DNA of 64,000 nucleotides from NCBI GenBank assembly GCA_963693085.1, contig OY856413.1, positions 746,329,056-746,393,055 on the forward strand, read 5' to 3'. The position numbers were made by a program, and so were the translations under genes. How positions within the stretch are numbered: position 1 is the first letter of the stretch; each line of letters opens with the position of its first letter. This document shows, piece by piece, positions 11,455 through 24,300 of the stretch. The stretch comes from Alisma plantago-aquatica. Its lineage: Eukaryota; Streptophyta; Magnoliopsida; Alismatales; Alismataceae. The notes below the pieces were generated by a model that ran no database searches, was not told where the DNA came from, and worked only from the letters and a program-made list of their open reading frames with translations.

Positions 11455-12448
11455 TAGGGTATCTGTGACTCTTGAAAATGTCGGTACTATCGACTTGTCT
11501 CAATAGCATCGAGTCTTCAGGTCACCCGGGCATTGTCTGCCTGACGACATCTCGCTTGTACCAAGTTTGTGAACTCGGTAGTGCTGACTTTTTGCGATTC
11601 ATCCTTGTGCTTTACTGATGTGATTTTAGTACTACTGACTTGGAATGTCAGTAGTATCGAGTTTGTGCGAGTCTCTTCTGAGAAAGTACCATGAAGTCGA
11701 TACCACCGACTTTTGATGTCAGTAGTACCAATAGTGTGAAGTTCCATTATACCAGAAAATACACAAGAACATGGATAAATACTCAGGATAAATATTAAAC
11801 CTCTTAAACATTAAAAGTTAGATAAGTTGATGCATTTAAATATCACAGGCCGTTAATAGCATTTCATGTATTATTAATCATATAAATGACAAAATAACAC
11901 ATAAAATCAAGGAAAGTATGCCTGTGAAAATGACTAAACGCATGCATCAACCACTAGGATCAACAAAACCTTAATTTAGGTCCAAAAAGCTCACACATAG
12001 CAAAATGTCCCCAATTTTAGTCATACATAGGCCACATAAAAAGTGAGGCTCAAAATTTATTAATAAAATCTAGAACATCATGTTACAATAATAATGATTT
12101 TATCTAAAATGTTTCCTTAAAGAATTCTAACACATGAAATGAATAAGCAGGATCGAATATCAAAAGGGGGAGAAATTTGATATATGAAAACTTAACCTAA
12201 ACTTGATGGACCTTTAAGTTGCATCACAATATAAGGGAAATAACTAAGACAAGAAAGGATGGGAGAGATTGAGCAAACCACAACTGAACACAGGTGTTTA
12301 TAGTGGTTTTGCCAAAAAAGAAGTTCAATCAACTTAGTGACACCTACCCTTAACCATTCTTTTGCCAGAAAAAAAAGAACTTCAATCAACCTATAAATGG
12401 AACATATTAGGGAAGATTTAAGGGCCCATCTTGTCAATCAACCTATAG
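11455..12448. repeat. Unassigned LTR-type remnant with a short palindromic motif array
   Basis: No gene. 11480-11735 holds six or so variants of GTCGGTAGTAYCGACTT in both orientations (for example GTCGGTACTATCGACTT at 11481 and GTCGATACCACCGACTTT at 11696). At 12161-12174 there is a purine tract AAAAGGGGGAGAAA like a copia polypurine tract on the + strand, followed by TTTGATATATG. At about 12295 a phrase TGTTTATAGTGGTTTTGCC resembles one common in copia LTRs. I read this as the 3' end of a copia element into which B inserted, but no coding domain remains to prove it. Confidence 0.35.
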
Positions 12449-14315
12449 TGGTTTTTAAGCCCTATTTGATCAATAGGAAAAAAATCCTTAGACAAAACCC
12501 AAATAAAAACCAACAATCGTCAAAAATTAAGTCAAAAAATTCCAAATAAGAAATTCACATAGAGATCCAATTATGAAACAGTACCAAAAACCCTACTAAC
12601 GGTATATAAAGTGTATCTTTGCACATATAGATCATTCCACATGAAGACATGATAGAGAATCAACTAAAACCTCACTTTATTTATCTCATCAAAAGGATTA
12701 CAAGGCTATCTATGATTATGAAACTATAACAACATGATGTTGTTGAATTAGTTTGAAACTCATGATCATAAAGAAACAAACTAACAAATGCATCGTCAGC
12801 TACCCACCCAACTCAGGAAATGAAGAATATCGGGACACTATAGACTATATCATTCCTCATTACATCTTTATCAACACGTCCTCTCTACTGCTCAAGCATA
12901 CCTACACAATGTGGATAGAGACAAGGTGAGACTCAAATTCTCAACAATATCATATAGTAAAATCTATCATGTTGATTGGTTTTAGATATATAATAATAAT
13001 GTTTTTTTATAATAATGTTACTAGAGGTAGATCAATCAACATCTAAATATCTTTACTTAGGATATATGCATCAAGTACTTATTGTCTTCACATGGATATA
13101 TGTTCATAAAATAGAAAAGGGCTATATTGTATTTATTAATGAGTCATACACTAACATGTACATAGTAGGAAACCATGATGCTTGAAATAAATAATGGAAC
13201 ACAATTGCATATCTATGTGATTCGCTAACTAATATACTACACAGTTGAGTTGCACATTATAGTATGCCCTGTGTAGTTTGAGGCGTACCACTCAAACTAC
13301 TATCTGACCACTGCAAAGTCAAAGTCAGCCTTGTACAAGATTTAAGGATTACCAGACATCATTATATCTCTTCACAAATCTCTATTTTGAAGGGAAGGTA
13401 AAAAAGGTAGAGTTCTCACATGTAGGTGTACCACGCAATTTCTCAAAGGTGAATCGACGAACTCATGCCTGCCCAAGGATCACAAGTAATGGTGCCACAA
13501 AAATAAGATATGAAACCCAAAAAACTAAGACACGACCACGGCTTATTTCCATCATGTATCATTAGAACATTTATTACACTTGAATGCCAATAAAGCTTGT
13601 GAATGTTAAAAGTACACCAGACCCATACACCCTTATATGTTCAAAAATATACACTCAGAGAATCTTCCTACAACATACAAAATGATACAAGATTTACTTG
13701 TTTCACTAGTTTGATAATGACATGAGGAAATAGATCTACGAACTCAAGGAACTACATGATTAGGCTTACTATTGATTAATTAAGACAGTTACTCATATTT
13801 TACTTGTATCAAACAAATATTACAAATGATCCAAAGAGATATAGTGGGCATATTAATCAAGTCTAACAACTCCAAAATACATAATATGCATTCACATGTA
13901 TTAAACAACTATGATAGGATACAAGCAATCATCTTCAGCCACAACAAGGTCCAACATATAAAGTCGTGAAACATTAGTCTTAATCATAGCATAACATTGG
14001 ATATTTCTTCCTCCACTATATCCTTTCTAGTGTGAAAATAGTATCAAAAAATATAGGCCATTATAAATTATGCATTAATTCTTATATTCATCACATAGGA
14101 TAAGACTCAATCATAAAACATCATTAATCCTCACTATTCAAGTGTTGGGATATCATGAGGAAACTTGTTGTATTGTCTTTGGGAATGTTACTTCAAGTCA
14201 ACCAATCTACATTACATGTCTTTTTAAGATTCTACTTGATTAAAAAAAAGTGTACAACATAATTTTTCTATTTTAAATCATTAAACATCTAATCCATCAT
14301 ATTATATCTCATTCA

Positions 14316-14476
14316 CAAAGCCAAAAAGGAGTGGCTCAAGTGGTCAGGCATGGTGTCCCCTTAGCAAAGGGACTCGAGTTCGAATCCTAATTGTCGCCTT
14401 GGTTTACCACCCTCCCAGGAGTTTGGCCTCCACAACGGACATGGGAGAGAGGTGGAGAATGCTTCTCTTAATCCCA
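14316..14476 (+). mobile_element. tRNA-derived SINE inserted in the element B LTR
   Basis: RNA polymerase III promoter parts are visible: box A in AGTGGCTCAAGTGGTCAGGC (14330) and box B GAGTTCGAATCC (14375). The body continues with a CCTCCCAGGAGTTTGGCC stretch and ends in a T-rich tail (CTTCTCTTAATCCCA). It is flanked by 13-bp target duplications that differ at one base: TATATCTCATTCA (14303-14315) and TATATCTCATCCA (14477-14489). The other B LTR copy near 31999 has only one such site, so the insertion is confirmed by an empty site. Confidence 0.85.
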
Positions 14477-14587
14477 TATATCTCATCCATGATTAATCAT
14501 GGACTATCCTTGATCATTGGATCATGACATCATACCAATGATGACACCCATGTCATTGAATTTAAGGCATTAACCTAAAGTCATCAA

Positions 14588-14618
14588 GTATACATGTGTA
14601 TATATGCATATGTATAAG

Positions 14619-14649
<31 letters not shown>

Positions 14650-14652
14650 TTT
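14588..14652. repeat. TA-rich simple repeat
   Basis: Alternating TA/CA runs (TATATATATATACATATATA and similar). No coding value; an ORF running through it is an artefact. Confidence 0.9.
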
Positions 14653-17131
14653 TACAATGATGTATTTTATCACATAATTATTCAATCCCATAAGATTATA
14701 TATAAAGTAGATGTGAAAGAAATAGCTAATAATATGAAGAAGATAACTACTCCTTTAAGATACTTTTTTCATAAAGGATTGGCATGCATTGTCAAAACTC
14801 ACAAGAAGTAACATACCTTTGGATTATTTCATATTCATTGTTTATTATCCACATGATGCATCACATGTTCATTCATATAATTATGCCTCTTAATTTATAA
14901 TTGAATTTTTTATTCATTTGTAAATCTGTTAAGTTTTCATGACTTCAAAAGATATAATATAACTTACCATGCATCCTAAAGTACTCATTAGATCACAAAC
15001 AACCATTAATGGTTGTGCTAAGAACAAGACCTTATAGGAATATCATAACCATCTGAAACACTAACATATAAAATTTCAACTTAAAATGCCAAAGTACATG
15101 GGAGTTGCCTCAAATAATACAATACAAATAAAAAGGATATTTGTATGCATAGATGATATATATTGATACATAGGTCTAACTCCAATAGAAATCCTAGTAC
15201 ATTAATAGTTATAAAAGATCATAAAGATAACTAAGTATCCATTACAAGGGAGTAAGAGTGACATGTACAATGATTTCCACATCATATGACACCAACATAC
15301 CATAAAGATAACATTTCTAGTAAAATTTCACATATAATTTAGATTTCAATATAAACATACTTAGGTGGACAAGAGATTATGGTTCACATTTAGGAGATTA
15401 GTAAGAGCATTAAGTTTTGTATTTATTTTTCACCTATCAATAACAATTCATAAGAAATCATCTTTTAGCATGTTAGGTGATAATAGAGCAAGATTAGGAC
15501 ATATTAGAGTAAGTTTAAGAATTTGCAAATACAAGTAGGAAAAAAATTCTAACACGTTCTACATCACTTTCCTCTCATGGTAATGACGAAGAGGTCCATC
15601 TAAGAGTCCCACAAAAATGATTCCATATCTTAGATCAGCCCTCAAAAATCCCAAGAACCAAAGCTCCAAGAAAGATTTATCTTCCTTTGGACCAAAGGGT
15701 GGTAAAAGGAAGGTTTTTAAGCTAGATGGGATAGGTTCCACCATTAAAGTGCATGGGGCTCCAAAGAAACAATATTAAGTCATAAACAACAAGAATACCT
15801 CCAAGAAGCCTCCTTTCCACACTCAAGATCACCTCTCCAGCTCCAAGATGACTGATCCATGGTGGATCTAGTGCAAAGGGGGGGATATAAGAAAAGAATG
15901 TACTTTATCTAGATGAGCAAGTTAACACCACATAAAAATAGGGAATTAGAATAAGGCGGAAGACGTTTCAAAGAACAGAATGGAGAAGGGGTCTGGATAC
16001 ATGATATTATATGTTTTTTATGCAAGTAACAAGTTTGTGAAGATATGAAACACCAAGAAGTTTATTGATCATTGACATGCATACACAAGAATCTCCATGC
16101 AAGCTCCCATCCATGGTCGTTTCCTTGCTTGGATATTCCCATGACCATATAGGCTCTTCCTCATGTTCTAACAGCAAGAAAGGGGTGTTAAACAATTTGT
16201 TTGGGTTGGGAGTATACATAAGGTTGGGCGGGTCAAAAAGTCTAAAGAGAACTCAACTAGACTAGTCAGTGGTCAACATAACTAACCCATGCATCGGTCT
16301 ACAAAAATAGATATTTCATCATTTTCCAAGATCTAAAACTTCTTTCGGGTAGGTAACCTAGTTATTCCTTAAGTTCACACACTCAAAAAATTCATTAGCT
16401 CACACGCGCAGGTTCTTCAACAGTTGTTAGGCCCCAGATTCTCATCGGTTGTCACAACTTGGCTATCCATCAATAGGAAAAATTGAGAATCCATAAATAC
16501 ACATGTCATAGAGTTAAGTAGTGAACCACCATGGAACCATATACCAAGATCCCATTATTTGATGAGTTCATGAACTCTAATACTTTTGAGATCTAGGAAC
16601 TTTGTCAGTTAGTGAGTGTTGTTGGTCCTCCTCAACCACCATATAGCTAGACTAGGGCTAAAATCTCTAGGATGAAAAATTGTAAATAATAAGTTCAAAG
16701 TAATTCAAATTTATTATTATTATTAAGGAAATATACTCAATTTTACAATTAAGTCCCCAATTATGATACAATTGTATTTTAGTCCCCAATTGTGCAAGAA
16801 ATTACAAATTAAGGAAAATAAGGTTCAATTGAGCTCAAATTAGAGTCATATATTAATAAATTGCTTTTAAGTATCAAATATTAATAAAAAGGAAAACTCG
16901 TGTTTTGATACTTTCCAAATAATTTGCAATTAATTCCTCATACTTTTCTAAATTTACAATTATGTCCACAGCTTGTAAGGAAACTTGAAGTTAGGGCAAC
17001 CTAACTGTAGATTGAACCCAATGAGATATTTATCTTAATCAATTGGTATCAAAAATTTATAAGGTATGCTACTATGGTAATAAATTAGTGTTACATGAAG
17101 AGTGTGGATAAGCTAGGTTCATTGTCTCACA

Positions 17132-19009
17132 GTCATAAACCCCTCAAAAGGATTTTTCCCTTCAAATCCCAATCTAGGGCAGAGGAAAAAAACAAGAAAC
17201 CTATAATCCTATCCCAAAGTGCTAAGGGATACCTTATAATACCTTATCATCACTAGTACAAGATCATGAAGTATTTTTGGAATTATCATGTGCATCATGT
17301 ATTATTGACATCAAGTTTCAACATTTTCTACATCATTTACTATTTCACCCAGGTTTCTTGACATTTGCTTATGAATTAGTGAGACTAATATACTCCATTA
17401 TGCTCATTTCAATATATTAATCGTTCTTATGTATCATTCATGATCATTATACTTATTTTTTTTTCATTATGGGTTAAATCATCAAATTTTATGTCATTAT
17501 CAAGTCATTACTCTCCTCATCATAAATTTATGTACATGATTTCTAGTGACAAGGTTATTATTTCATGTGTTCCTAAAAATCATACAGTTCTAGGACACTT
17601 CTTCTACAAAGATCCACTCTTATCTTCTTGGTAACAACTTTAGGCTTTTTATTCATCGACATTAAACTCATTGCCACATGGGTACATGCCAATTGTTCTT
17701 ACTTTTCAAAGGTCAACATCTTGTCTTTGTTCTATTGTTGTTCATTCTGAGAAACCCTACCCCAAAATCATCTTTCATGCATATGTCATCCTCCAAACAT
17801 TCTAAAGGACCAAGACAACATCATATCTAATTGTTAACTCACAATTATTCTCATTTCTTCCAAGGACCATCCTACAAATTTCATTATTATTATAGAAAAA
17901 TATTATAGTTCCCCCTCTTTGTGTCATCCAAACTCAGTTTTCATCTCAATTGTCGCCATACATCCTTTACGACAATCTAACTGTATACCATATTAATGCT
18001 TATGTCTCCTCATCTTCCTTTATATTCACTTCATTTCCTCTTGATTATTACCATTCTTTCATTTACAAGATATCATTTCATCAGTAGCTTCCTATTATAT
18101 CTTTCTTGTGTTATGGTTATTAACTTCGATTCTACCTTAAAACACCTTGGAAGGTCTGATTTTAGCTTATGCAGAACTCTTCTCACCTAACATTCAACAT
18201 CTTTATCATATCAACGCATGCTCATCATCGAAGCTCTCCTTTTCTTTTGTGGATGTCACACCTTAAACTCCTCCTTATGTATATCTTGTATGAAATTCCA
18301 TGTATGGGTCTTTGCATTAGACACACTAGATCTGGATTTCTTGACTTCTATACATAACTAAAGCTTCAAATGGTTATTAGTCTCTTCTTAATTTCATCCT
18401 TTCCTAGAATCCTACTGCCAACCTTGAGTTATGTTGCAAGGACTCTATGCAATAATGAGGGGCAATATTCGAGGTATCTCATTTTAGGACACCTGATTCC
18501 AATCCATACAAGGTATCCTTTCAAGTTTTAGGAAGTTTTACATTTTTTTATGTTAAGCATTATAGTGTTATAACTTTTCCTTTTGCCATCAAACTCGTAC
18601 ATTTTGATGAGTTAAAAATGGCTTTTATCTTCCTCAAGTTAGCTTAGTACTTACCTTCACTTCTTTATCTAGTTTTATATACAGTTCTGGTCCAACAAAT
18701 TCAAAATTAATGTGGGGGTTTTTCAACTCTCACCAACTTTTATCTCATTCTTTTCATCATGATTTCTTACTTTATTACATAGTTGAGTCATTTTCCAAGT
18801 AATTACCTAGTAATAGTACTTAGAAGGAGAACAACTAAAGAGTTCCATACTAACTCTCCCTCAATATTTGGATACTTGACCTAGGCATCCAAATACTAAG
18901 TTCAAGTAGCATGCATAATGTTCATTGTAGGTTCATAACTTAGTTATCATGTATTCCTAATTCCAATTATCCATGTAGACTCGACTAACCTATGTTGTGA
19001 TACCACAAT
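17132..19009 (-). mobile_element. Shrunken interior of element B
   Basis: On the - strand the right end holds a primer binding site, TGGTATCACAACATAGG (complement of about 18987-19004), which is the Met tRNA site with two changes. The left end holds the tail ..AAATCCTTTTGAGGGG (about 17140-17160), equal to the conserved end of Tekay pol plus polypurine tract seen at 8205-8239 and 44809-44835. Between them are only ~1.9 kb in which I recognise no gag or pol domain. Either an internal deletion or a non-autonomous derivative. Confidence 0.6.
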
Positions 19010-19906
19010 TGTGAGATCCAAGCCTATTGAACAAACCTTAAATTGATTAATATGCCAAATCCTTAGACAGCCCTACTAAAAGCTAACATTCATCAAAAAT
19101 CAAGTCGATAAATTCTAAATATAACATCCCACATAGAGATATAATTATGAGAACTGCCATCAAACCCCTACAAATGATATGTAGAAGTGAATTTCTACAC
19201 ATATGAAATGTTCCACATGAAGACACAATAGAGAATCTGCTAAAACCACTATGTATTTATTTCATCGAAAGTATTAAGTGATCATCAATGATTATAAAAC
19301 TATAGAAACACGATATGGCTGATTCAATTTACAAATATTGATCATAAGGAGACCCTAAAAGAAACAAACAAACATATACATCATCAACCACCCACTCAAA
19401 TCAAAAGAAGTGTGAGTACATGACACTCTAGACTTCACTTTATTATTCCTTATTTTATCTTGATCAACACATCCTCTTTTCTACTCGAAAACACGTAAAA
19501 GTTGTGTATTACCATAGGAGTGAGACCATATGACATAAGAAAAGCTAGAATTCTTATTGCTCACAGACATATAATAATGAGATTACTAGATGCAGATTAA
19601 TTAACAACTAAATAACTCTACACTGGATATATGATCAAATACTTATTATCTTCACATGGATATATGTTCAACAAGAAGAAAAGGGGTGATATTGATAATG
19701 TACTTGAGTCATACACTTATCTATATAGATTAGAAGACAAATATGAAGCTTGCAATAAATAAAGAAATACTATTTCACATCTATGTCATTTTCTAACAAA
19801 ACCTAAACAGATATACTACACGACTGAGTTATACATGTTATTATGCATTGTCTAGTTTGAGATACTAGTCAAATTACTAGTTGAAAACTATGAATTCAAA
19901 ATCAAC

Positions 19907-20351
19907 CACTACTATAGAAACAGCATTCAGTGTCGCTTTTCTGGGCGTCGGTTATTAAGGTAAACCGACGCCTATAATATTCAACGTCGGTTATTTAGAG
20001 AACCGACGTCTATATTCAAAGACCAGCCAGACACGGGTACCACATTGTATTCAGCGTCAGCTGGGTATAACAAATCGACGCCTAAAATCGCCTGTGAAAT
20101 CCAAATTTCGAGTGAAAAAAATTTGCATCACATACAACGTCAGTTTTTTAACTATTCACAGACGCCTATTTAAGAAGGATATTTGCGCAAAAAGTTCCGC
20201 TTTCGGTGTCGGTTAATCCTTTGATAACCGACGCTGATAATGGTTCCCGCCAAATAATTTAGGGCAAAGATTGTCTAATTGGACGTCGGTTTTTTACTAA
20301 CAACTGACGTTGAAGAGTAATAGGCATCGGTTTTGTAGATAACCGACGTTG
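19907..20351 (+). repeat. 5' terminal and subterminal repeats of the CACTA element
   Basis: After the terminal repeat come about seven inverted pairs, each GCGTCGGTTA..TAACCGACGC with a loop of a few bases, at about 19945, 19984, 20050, 20137, 20206, 20282 and 20324. In En/Spm such subterminal units bind the element's own TNPA protein and bring the ends together; that role here is inferred from the family. Confidence 0.85.
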
Positions 20352-20385
20352 TTGACCAACTTAATAGACCCGATCACCCGGCTCT

Positions 20386-20728
20386 TCCCCCTTTCTTCAT
20401 GTTTCTTCGCGATAATTTTCCTGTGCTCGCCGCTCTCGCCTAAAATTGCCGACGACCCCCGCTACTGCTCGCCGCCGCCACCGCTGTGTCCTCTTTCTGC
20501 TGCTGCCGCCGCTCGCCACCACTGCTGCTGGTGCCACTGCAAGCGTCGCTCTACTCTTCTCTTCGCCTGCTCACCGCCACTGCTGCCGCCGCTCTTCTCC
20601 ACGCTAGCTCCAGGCTGCCCTATCCACTTTGCTTCCTTCTCCCTAGCTCCTTACCAATAGTAGGGACAGCCGTGGCTGTGTTGGCCTACCACAGCCGTGC
20701 TGGACAGAACGGCCGTGCTTGTTGTTGG
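20386..20728 (+). other. GC-rich leader exon candidate of the CACTA transposase gene
   Basis: This pyrimidine-rich, strongly GC-rich block (CTGCTGCCGCCGCTCGCCAC and similar) contrasts sharply with the AT-rich surroundings. It lies between the subterminal repeats and the transposase. It ends TTGTTGTTG followed by GTAAGG, a good 5' splice site, and TTTGATCATAG at 21354-21364 is a fair 3' splice site just before the transposase ATG. So it is probably the untranslated first exon. ORFs inside it encode only Ala/Pro/Ser/Leu-rich sequence without a known domain. An alternative is a captured piece of a host gene 5' region. Confidence 0.45.
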
Positions 20729-21064
20729 TAAGGATATGAACAAATATTTATGTAATGCTTTATGTAAATCCTAGGATACGAACAAATCTTTTGCTTGCAT
20801 ATATTTGTACTTCTAATCCTAATGTTTGACCTAATTTAGTAAATTTTGATGTTAGTACATATGTACTTAAGATTTAAACTTGATTTGATTTGATTAAACC
20901 TAACATTGATGAAACCCTAACATCAATTGTGATGAAACCCTAACATTAATTCTGATGAAACCCTAACATGTACATATCTATTATTGTGTTTGCTGGCCTA
21001 GAAACCCGTCCAAGATTTACTCATTAGGAGTAAATCTTGGATAGTCCCCGATTTGGGACTATTC

Positions 21065-21252
21065 TTGAACACCTAATCTCACTTAGGATGTAAGTGTATA
21101 ATGTGTATTGGGTTTTCGAGAAAATTTTGGTAGCATTTCCTCGTTTGTTCTCTAAGTACATATGTACTTAGAGAACAACGGGGAAATGTTGCCGAAATTT
21201 TCTTGAAAAACCAATACACATTATACACTTACTAGTGAGATTAGGTGTTCAA
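21065..21252. repeat. Long hairpin inside the presumed transposase intron
   Basis: Arms of about 90 bp are nearly perfect inverted copies: TTGAACACCTAATCTCAC at 21065 pairs with GTGAGATTAGGTGTTCAA at 21235-21252. The centre is the palindrome AAGTACATATGTACTT (21154-21169). A second short hairpin, AAGATTTACTC..GAGTAAATCTT, lies just before at about 21012-21043. It could be a small foldback element or a structured intron. Confidence 0.85.
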
Positions 21253-21365
21253 GGATGGGATAGGTGGTACACATTTATTATATATAAGAATGACATCACA
21301 TGTAATTGTTAACCGTAGACCCTAATCTTGTCCTAATATATACTTGTTTTCTCTTTGATCATAGA

Positions 21366-24300
21366 ATGGATAGATCATGGATGTCCATTCATAATCACTG
21401 CACCCCATAGTTTATATCTGGTCTTGATCAGTTTATTAGATTTGCCGAGGAACATAGGAAAGAACCTGGAGATAGGTTCTACTGTCCATGTAGGCATTAC
21501 GGTAACAACTTGAAAGTCAGCACTGGTGATGAAATCAAAAGTTATGTCATTTGCAATGGGATTGTACAAGGCTATACAGAATGGCACTAGCATGGAGAGA
21601 TTTCAAACTCGAAACCAGTGGATGTCGATAGCAGTGCTTGGGTGGAAGAAGAAATTTCCTTCGATGACATAGATGTGAACGAACCAGTTCCAGTAGACAT
21701 TGTTGATGCGATGTTGTATAGTTGTAGGGTAGAGCACACTGATCCACCTCCTATCTTTAGAAACATTGTGCATGATGTTGATATATCGTTATACACAGGT
21801 TGTGCTAAGTTTACGAAGCTTAGAGCTATGTTTAGATTGTAGAAGTTGAAAGCTAACAATAGATGGAGTGACAAAAGCTTCACTTCATTGTTGACTTTGT
21901 TGAAAGAAATGCTTCCTGAAGGAAACGAGCTGCCAATCTCAACATACCAGGTAAAGAAATTGTTGTGCCCAATGGGAATGGAGGCCAAGAAGATACACAC
22001 ATGCCCGAATGATTGTGTATTATTTCAAAAGGACTATGTGGATCTGAAAGATTGTCCAAAATGTGGTGCATCACGGTATAAATTGATGACTTCGGGGCAG
22101 TCCAAAACTGGTTCTCCTGACAAGGTGATGTGGTATCTACCTATAATATCACAGTTTCAACGCTTGTTTGCAAATCCAAAAGATGTGAAGAATTTGAGGT
22201 GGGATGCAGATGTTAAGAAAAATAATGATGGGATCCTACGACATGCGTCTGATTCCCCACAATGGAAGAATATTGATCTATTGTACCCCAAATTTGGTGA
22301 AGAAGATAGGAATCTAAGACTTGGGCTTTGTACAAATGGGATGAATCTGTATGGGACATTGAGCATCCAACATAGCACTTGTCCAGTCATGCTTGTTATA
22401 TACAATCTTCCTCCTTGGCTGTGTATGAAAAATAAGTTCGTTATGATATCATTGTTGATATCGGGCCCTAAACAACCTGGAAATGATATTGATGTTTATC
22501 TTGAACCTTTGATTGATGACTTAAAGAAACTTTGGGTTGAACGTGTGATGACCTATGATGCTTCAGGAAGAGAGATATTTCATTTTCACACTATGTTGTT
22601 TTGCACTATTAATGACTTTCCAGCATACGGGAATTTGTATGGATATAGTGTCAAAGGAGCTAAAGTGTGTCCTATATGTGAAGAAAACACTGATTCAATA
22701 AGACTAAAACATGGCGGCAAGACTGTATATCTTAGTCATCGAAGGTTTCTTTCAAAATTTCATCCGTATCGTAGGAAGCGCAAAACATTCAATGGATGGA
22801 ATGATGAATGGAGTGCACCTAAACCTATACCAAGGGATGTTGTTTATGAAAGAGTAAAAGACATTGTCAATGAATTTGGTAAGAAATCACAATGTACTAT
22901 GGCCACACCGAGTGACAATTCCTCATTCAAGAAGAAGTCAATATTTTGGGATCTTCCTTATTGGAGTTCTTTGACAGTCAGGCATTGTATCGATGTAATG
23001 CACGTTGAGAAAAATGTATGTGATAGCGTCATTGGTACTCTGTTAAATATACCAGGTAAGACTAAAGATGGGATAAAATCCAGACTAGACCTATGTGAAA
23101 TGGGAATAAGGTCAGAATTAATAGAATTACATGAAATGGGTAATAAAAGTACATACCTCTTGCTTGTTACACGTTGTCTAGAAAGGAGAAGAAAGTTTTT
23201 GTGAATGCTTGGTAAATGTTAAGGTGCCACAGGGTTACTCATCCAACATCTGTAGATTGGTACCAATGAAAGATTTGAAGTTGATAGGTCTTAAATCTCA
23301 TGATTGTCACACTCTAATGCAACAAATATTGCCCGTGGCAATTCGATCTATATTGCCAAAGCATGTAAGGTTTGCAATCACCAAACTTTGTTTCTTTTTC
23401 AACAGTGTATGCAGCAAAGTTATTGACCCTGATACTCTCGATAATTTGCAAAGAGAAGTGTTTTTTACCCTATGTCAGCTTGAGATGTATTTCCCTCCTT
23501 CATTCTTTGATATCATGGTACATCTTGTTGTCCACTTGACTAGGGAAATGTTGAGACCAATTTTCTTGCATTGGATGTATCCCTTTGAACGATACATGAG
23601 TGGTTTTAAAGGTGATGTTCAAAACCTTTATCGGCTTGAAGGGAGTATTATTAAAGGTTATGTGGTGAGAGAGGTTATGGATTTTTGCAATGACTTTCTG
23701 AGTGGTAATAACACTCCTGTTAATGATAAGAATATTGAGGAGGGAAAAGGAATTTTGGGATCACAGGTGAAAGTAATCAGCCATGAGCAGTTGGAACAAG
23801 GTCACTTGTATATTTTACAAAACATGGACCAAGTGAGTGTTTATATCGAGGAACATACCAATTTCATCAAGAGACAACATCCTCGAGCAAGTTCAATGTG
23901 GCTTGCTAGAGAGCATAACAAGACTTTTTGTGGCAACACATCCCACTACCACACAGACAGCAATGTGTTACGCGAAAACGTGCGAAAATCACCATAACCA
24001 AAGATTATCAAAAACACAGGTTAATTAAAACCGATTGCAGAAAGCTGATAAACTGAGAAACTATTACATTTAGGTCCTCATCCTGCAAGGAAACAGGTTA
24101 TATAAACATTACAAGATCTTGATACATGTCCACAGCTTAGAGGAACAGCTATTCAGTCATCACATGAGTTCATCACCTGTTTATACATACATAAAGGCCC
24201 ACATCCGGCCAGCAGTAGGATATACAAAACATCAACAGATATACATCGTGAAACATCGTCAAAATGTTCCCAAGGACCTGAGAGTACAGGGATGACTCTA

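Larger units (their letters stand above)
12449..17131 (-). repeat. Left LTR (3' LTR on the - strand) of element B
   Basis: It aligns with 19010-19906, 31024-32622 and 52235-52366 in order. The right end GTTCATTGTCTCACA is followed by a - strand polypurine tract. The unpaired part beyond 15215 contains 16690-16850, with ACAATTAAGTCCCCAATTAT and similar phrases that are common in long gypsy LTRs near their start. It contains a SINE (14316-14476) and a TA-rich stretch (14588-14652). The left boundary at 12449 is less certain because the first bases have diverged. No gene. Confidence 0.7.

Noticed and set aside
12192..12437. 81-codon ORF on the - strand as a small membrane protein
   Set aside because: Hydrophobic content reflects T-rich sequence; no homology pattern, no conserved context, and it overlaps an LTR-like remnant.
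14330..14390. A tRNA gene
   Set aside because: Box A and box B are present but no cloverleaf can be formed, and the unit is flanked by target duplications: a SINE.
15868..15885. GCAAAGGGGGGGATATAAG as a polypurine tract on the + strand
   Set aside because: It lies in the middle of the element B LTR, whose true - strand polypurine tract is next to 17131.
17440..18360. Several short + strand ORFs as host genes
   Set aside because: Short, AT-rich, no domain, inside the decayed interior of element B.
20349..20731. Protein-coding gene in the GC-rich block
   Set aside because: Two overlapping ORFs of low-complexity Ala/Ser/Leu/Pro sequence without a domain; more likely an untranslated exon.
20880..20965. 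Telomere-like AAACCCTAA repeats
   Set aside because: Only four copies of a longer unit GATGAAACCCTAACAT; AAACCCTA words are common throughout plant LTRs here.
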